64,000 nt of DNA from Amoebidium appalachense (taxonomy: Eukaryota; Ichthyosporea), in NCBI GenBank assembly GCA_963693365.1, contig CAVNZM010000004.1:9486001-9550000 (forward strand), read 5' to 3'. Shown here one piece after another: positions 59,556-64,000 of the stretch (the first letter of the stretch is position 1; every line of letters begins with the position of its first letter). The position numbers and the translations under genes were made by a program. Under the pieces are notes generated by a model. It was not told where the DNA came from. It was given only the letters and a program-made list of their open reading frames with translations, and made no database searches.

Positions 59556-61329
59556 ATGGCAGCCACTCTACTACGTGTGCTGTGTGCACTGTGGGCTGTG
59601 GCTGTGGGTGTGACGGCTATCGGACTGCAGCTGCCCAGGGGCGGAGAGAAAACCATTCTAGAAGGTATGTGTGTGGAAATAAAATTGAGGTCGGGAACGG
59701 GATTAGGGGTGTAGATGGTTTGTGTGAATGTGTTTAGATCTGAGCGAAGGAACGTAATCCGGTTATACCCCCCCCCCCCCCCCCCCCCCCTTGGGCACAA
59801 TACAGACAAACACTTCGATTCCGTCATTATCTGTCCTCATATCTGCCTATGCTGTCCATCTCAAAGTATCCATGCTCCCCTCTTTATCTCCTTGTGTGTG
59901 TACATTTGTCTTCCCCCTGTTGCATGATCGTCTCATTGTATGACATTCAAGGAAACACGGTTACTTGTAAATATTTTTTTGTCACGATCCTTTGCTCTTT
60001 CCCCGTTGCCTCCTTCCCCCTCTACTCCCGCCCCATCCTCCCCGCGCAGCCCCCCCCCCCCCCCCCCCCCCTCACCCGCCCCCCCCCCCCCCCCCCCCCC
60101 CCCACCCCCTCCCTCCGACTCCCTCCCCTCGTTTTTTCCACGCAACCCCATATCCCCGTCGCCCTGCGCTCCTTTTTTGCCTGCACCCCGGTCTTTCCTC
60201 TACCTTGTTCCACCCCCCTGTCAATATCATATACACACACACATATATATAGACTACACTCCGTGCATAATGGGTCTCGACATATGGCGTGTCACATGTA
60301 GTGATACAACTTGGCTACGGTTTTGGCTTCCTAAAGCCCATGGACACGAGGTGAATGCTGGCTGGCCGCCAGGGGCTTACCCACCCGTTCGAACACGTTA
60401 ACGTTCCACCCGGTCAGGTGCACTGCCCCCCAGTGGCATAGGTCAAACCTATTGGTTTATTACGTGGGGTAACCCTTTAATAAAGCAATAGTTGCCAGGT
60501 TAAGTTCCCCCCTGCTTTCTCTGTCTCCATGTCCCCCCCCCTCCCCTCTTCCCCCTCCCCCCGCCCCCTTCCCCATCTCTCTCCCCCTCCCCTCCCTCTC
60601 TCCCCTGCCCCCCCTCCCCCCCCCCCCCCCCTCCCTCCCCTTCTCTATAGGTTAGGGAGTCGGGGAGCTTTGTAGAAGCCCGGCTTATGCTCTATCTCTC
60701 TGCTTGCTTTATTTGTCCTTTGTGAAGCTTTGTTGTTGCTCTTTGTTGTCTCCTCCATATTTCCAATCCTCTAACGCATACATCACTCCCCCCGTGCACT
60801 GCATTAGTTTGCACACACATCTTCACCGTTTTGCTCACCTTGCTTGCATAAGCAACCCTGCTCGTTTTTGATCAAGACGGGTTGACCCACCCAAGTTCAG
60901 TTGATGCTGCTGTCTGAGTTGGAGCGTCGTATATACGCGGGCTAAGGGGTCGAAACTCAGACGCAATTGATGACTTGGGCCCTTCCTGAGGATGGGCTCT
61001 GCTTATGACGCATACTGTGCGCATGGCTGATGTTGCATACTTGAATGTTTGCCTTTGCATGTGTCCTGCACCATGCTTCTCATCGTGTATGCGTACTTCG
61101 TACTGTGTTCCGCATTCAACCCCCCCCCCCCCCCCCCCCCCCCCCCGGGGCCCTTGGTGCCCTTTCTCCCCCCTACCCCCCTCCCTCCACAACACCTAAG
61201 TTAAACCCCCCCACTTCCAGCAGCTCAAAATGAGTTATTGAAAGACGATCCCAAGTGGGAACGCTGTCGGGACCTCAAAGTGGTGGGGAGGGTCTGTGTG
61301 GATGTCTATGCCATACCTGCAAATCTGGT

Positions 61330-61369
<40 letters not shown>

Positions 61370-61751
61370 CCCGCCCGCCCGCACTCCCTACCCCTTCGCA
61401 TCCCGGCTCTCTTCTTTGTACCTCTTCCCGTCCTCCCTCCTCCCTCACTTTCTGCCCCACCATTTCCCTTGTCTCATTTCCCAAAACTTTAGACTTCGCC
61501 CGGAGGGGGTGGGGTGTTCTTGTGTGTGTATTGGGGGGGAGAGGGGGAGGGGGGGGGGGGGGGGGGGAGGGAGGAGGGATGGGACGGGGAATCCCAATCT
61601 TAAAATGGCATTCTTTTTTTACACCCCAGTGGGGACACTGAAAAGTGGTACCAAAAAACAGATACAGGCACGCTTACTCGTGGGCCCTACAGAGAATTGC
61701 ATCTGCCAAAAAGAATAATGAAGTTTGAAATAAAATATGCTTTACCTTACT

Positions 61752-61785
<34 letters not shown>

Positions 61786-62376
61786 TCTTCCCCCACGCCC
61801 TGGTGCTACAAAGATTCCCTCCCCTTTTTTCTCCTTTGGAAGAAAAATTCCACCTCTTACTAACGGGACGCAATGCGTATTTTGAACTGTTAAACCCAGC
61901 ATATGTATGCAAATCCCTCCCCCCCCCCCCCCCCCCCCTTCCCCTCCCCCCTCATATAGCCCTCCGCCCCCCACCCTCGTATCATTATTTGTGCCAGACC
62001 TCACCGTTACCCTATTTGCTCCGATAAAGCCGCCTCCCCCACTAAGCACTCCTTGTGTCAAGGTTTTGCCTTGTGCACAGGTTCATGCTGGTGCATGTGC
62101 AATAATATGTTGACACAGAAAATTCATATGCACATGCATCAACATGTGCGCACACACACATACACCCCACATGCACACGTGCATGTGGGGGGGCATTGCC
62201 ACAATCACTTAGAAACACGTGCGCGGACAAAACACACACACACACACACACACATACACACACATACATGCACACATACACACCATTGTCACAGACACAC
62301 ACACGTACACACACACACACGCACACGTACACACACACACACACACACTTTACACACACACACACACACACGTGTG

Positions 62377-62415
<39 letters not shown>

Positions 62416-63553
62416 ACACACACACACACACCACGTACACACAGACCATTGGGTTGCGACTAACCGTGCGAGGGATGACCGTGTACGATCGGGAGATTGA
62501 GGGAGACCATGTGTGTGCAGACGAGAGGGTGGTCCTTAGAGCACTGGAGAAGGACCCGGCACTCGCACCATATAAGGTAAGCACAGCACCATAACAGGTA
62601 GTCATAATACCATATAAGGTAACCATAGCACCATGTGAGGTAACAACAGCACCATATTAGGTAACAATAGCACCTTAAAAGGTACCCATTGTATAACAGG
62701 TAACCATAGCACCACATAAGGTAATAATAAGACCTCTTAAGGTAACCATAGCATCTTATAAGGTAACCATAGGACCTTAGAAGGTATCCATTGCATAATA
62801 GGTAACCATAGCACCATATAAGTTAATAATAGGACCTCTTAAGGTAACCATAGGACCTCCTAAGGTAACCATAGCACCTTAGAAGGTATCCAATGCATAA
62901 TAGGTAACCATAGCCCTTATGAGGTAACCATAGCACCTTATAAGGTAACCATAGCACCTTAAAAGGTAACCATAGCACCTTATTTGCAAGTGATGGCTAT
63001 TTCCAGTTTGAAGACATGGAATCTGCATCGGAAAAGTGATGTGTTTTTACATTTTAAGGCAGCAAGGCAGAAAAACGGGGGTTGTGGGTGTGGGGGGTGG
63101 GGTGGGGTGGGGTGGGGGGGGGGGGGGGGGAGGGGGGTGGGGGGAAAGGGGATGAGAGAGGGAGAGGGAGTGGGTGGGTTCTTTTTTTCTTTTTTTTTCT
63201 TTTTCTTTTTCTTTTTTTGGTGTGTGTGTGTGCTGTTGTTGTTGGGGGACGGGGGGAGGGGGGGGGTTGTTGTTGTTGTTTGGAGGCGGGGGGGAGGGGG
63301 GGGGGGGGGGGGGTCAATTGGTTTTAGCAATGGTAAAAGAGCTAGAGTCAAGGTGTCTACATACATATGGATATTGTCACGCCTAACCAATATATGTTCA
63401 TTTTAACTAACCATCTGTGGTCATTTCTTCTAACCATATATGTTTATGTCTTAGCTTATATTTTATACGGTATTATTTCTGGAATCTTTTGCTGACCTTA
63501 TTTGGTTGGGTGGGGTCTGGCCGATACAGCTACTGATCGAGCAAGTAATCAAG
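59556..63553 (+). CDS. Secreted protein of unknown family (5' part, runs off right edge)
   Basis: Supported exons: 59556-59664, 61221-61327, about 61638-61689, 61843-61904, 62445-62576 and 63530-63553, continuing outside the window. The Met at 59556 opens a signal peptide ([20 protein letters not shown]); an upstream in-frame start at 59472 would bury it. Readable blocks are [100 protein letters not shown] and [18 protein letters not shown], then LLIEQVIK from a 24-bp microexon. I recognise no family. The junction between exons 2 and 3 is not in phase, so a microexon (perhaps near 61497) is missing; the donor of exon 3 is either CAG|GCACG or CTC|GTGGGC. The sequence after it resembles repeat DNA at 48.5 kb and is taken as intron. 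The acceptor of exon 2 is a CAGCAG pair, so one Ala may be variable. Confidence 0.5.
59770..60140. repeat. C-runs in intron 1 of the secreted-protein gene
   Basis: C-runs 59768-59790, 60050-60071 and 60077-60102, with C/T-rich flanks. Confidence 0.85.
60219..60715 (+). repeat. Dispersed repeat, second copy of 47560-48118
   Basis: Same start (GTCAATATCATATACACACA), same GACTACACTCCGTGCATAAT and CCCGTTCGAACACG blocks, and the same TATAGGTTAGGGAGTCGGGG end. The C-rich part is shorter. Confidence 0.75.
60716..61146 (+). repeat. Composite repeat: TCTCCATATTTCC block plus long C-tailed repeat
   Basis: 60718-60783 matches 48405-48465; 60797-61118 matches 46218-46545 almost base for base and ends in a C-run of about 26. 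With the preceding repeat this makes an almost continuous 900-bp mosaic of the same pieces found at 46.2-48.5 kb, in a different order. Confidence 0.7.
61330..62445. repeat. C-runs, G-runs and (CA)n in later introns of the secreted-protein gene
   Basis: C-run 61331-61368, G-run 61548-61567, C-runs 61756-61783 and 61918-61938, CA tracts 62230-62275, 62300-62345 and 62385-62443. The last CA tract ends at the CAG acceptor of the exon at 62445. Confidence 0.85.
62577..62992 (+). repeat. Minisatellite of about 20 units (21 and 18 bp) seeded at a 5' splice site, with higher-order structure
   Basis: Consensus GGTAACCATAGCACCTTATAA, about 20 units. The first unit is the donor itself: the exon ends CACCATATAAG and the intron begins GTAAGCACAGCACCATAACA. 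Units 6, 11 and 16 are an 18-bp variant (GGTAtCCATTGCATAATA type), so every fifth unit is short, a higher-order period of about 102 bp. Nearly every unit carries AGGTAAC or AAGGTA, a potential splice donor. Confidence 0.88.
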
Positions 63554-63611
63554 GTGAGTTTTGCACAGCAGTTACGAAAAAAGGGAGTAAGGGATGGGTG
63601 TTTTTTTTTGT

Positions 63612-63679
<68 letters not shown>

Positions 63680-64000
63680 TTGGGAGGGGGAGGGGGGGGG
63701 GAGGGAGGGTAAGGACAGAAAGTGAAGACAGAGTTAAATAACTAATTGTTGGTGGTAAAGGGGATGATCAGATGGGGAAGGACGAAGGGGGGGGGGGGGG
63801 GGTAGATAAATGCTTGGATGTTTTGTATGGAGATGTCAGTGGAAAAGCCCTGTTTGGGGGGAGGGGGGGGGGGGGGGGAGGGGAGAGGGGTTAGTTACAG
63901 CAAAGGATCAGTGAGTTTGTGCTGAGGTGGTTGTGTATGGATGGGTGGGTGGGTGGAAGCTTGCAGATTTTTTTTTCTTCGCTTTCATTTTTTTTTTTTT
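63070..64000. repeat. G-runs, T-runs and GT tracts in the last introns
   Basis: G-rich 63085-63150 and 63285-63313, T-rich 63181-63217, T-run into G-run 63600-63647, (GT)n 63653-63680, and further G-runs 63787-63803 and 63855-63880. Apart from the 24-bp exon no coding signal is seen to the window end. Confidence 0.8.

Noticed and set aside
62577-62992. CRISPR-like array
   Set aside because: Units are contiguous with no unique spacers, start at a splice donor and lie in a eukaryotic intron. It is a minisatellite.

Overview
This is a eukaryotic nuclear window. Its protein-coding genes are cut into short exons by GT-AG introns, and those introns are full of (CA)n/(GT)n, (CT)n and long C or G homopolymer runs. 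No operons, Shine-Dalgarno sites, CRISPR arrays, tRNAs or rRNAs were seen. Three things point to a unicellular holozoan (for example an ichthyosporean-like protist) rather than an animal or fungus: a disordered docking protein dense in Tyr-x-Asn and SH3-ligand motifs, as used in phosphotyrosine signalling; an O-acetylhomoserine sulfhydrylase, which animals lack; and several bacterial-looking domains inside intron-bearing genes. This placement is inference. Gene models were built by hand from ORF frames, splice signals and codon phase.

Layout. 1-2320 (-): N-terminal part of a secreted gene with a bacterial-type solute-binding domain, running off the left edge. 3056-5758 (+): exons of an unrecognised gene; one of its introns holds a rearranged mitochondrial atp6 copy (5850-6312). 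8179-11812 (-): two-exon phosphotyrosine docking protein. 14577-15719 (-): intronless secreted choloylglycine-hydrolase-family enzyme. 17208-18422: two foldback/palindromic elements. 19343-21425 (-): decayed P-element-like transposase with a THAP domain. 22950-35772 (+): 11-exon, 1473-residue adenylation-carrier-membrane protein with an NRPS terminal domain. 37384-40624 (-): DUF4442 hotdog thioesterase. 42152-49237 (+): type II membrane GT8 glycosyltransferase. 51036-57676 (-): 12-exon O-acetylhomoserine sulfhydrylase. 59556-63553 (+): 5' part of a secreted protein of unknown family, running off the right edge.

The genes are not an evident pathway. The right half alternates in orientation: NRPS-like/DUF4442 convergent, DUF4442/GT8 divergent, GT8/sulfhydrylase convergent, sulfhydrylase/secreted protein divergent. 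An adenylate-forming enzyme next to an acyl thioesterase is suggestive but could be chance.

The most unusual non-genic signals are: introns with (GT)n/G-runs after the donor and (CA)n/C-runs before the acceptor, so that their ends are mutually complementary; minisatellites that begin at or just after 5' splice sites; a dispersed short repeat family ending in a C tract; and a roughly 360-bp foldback element filled with small palindromes.
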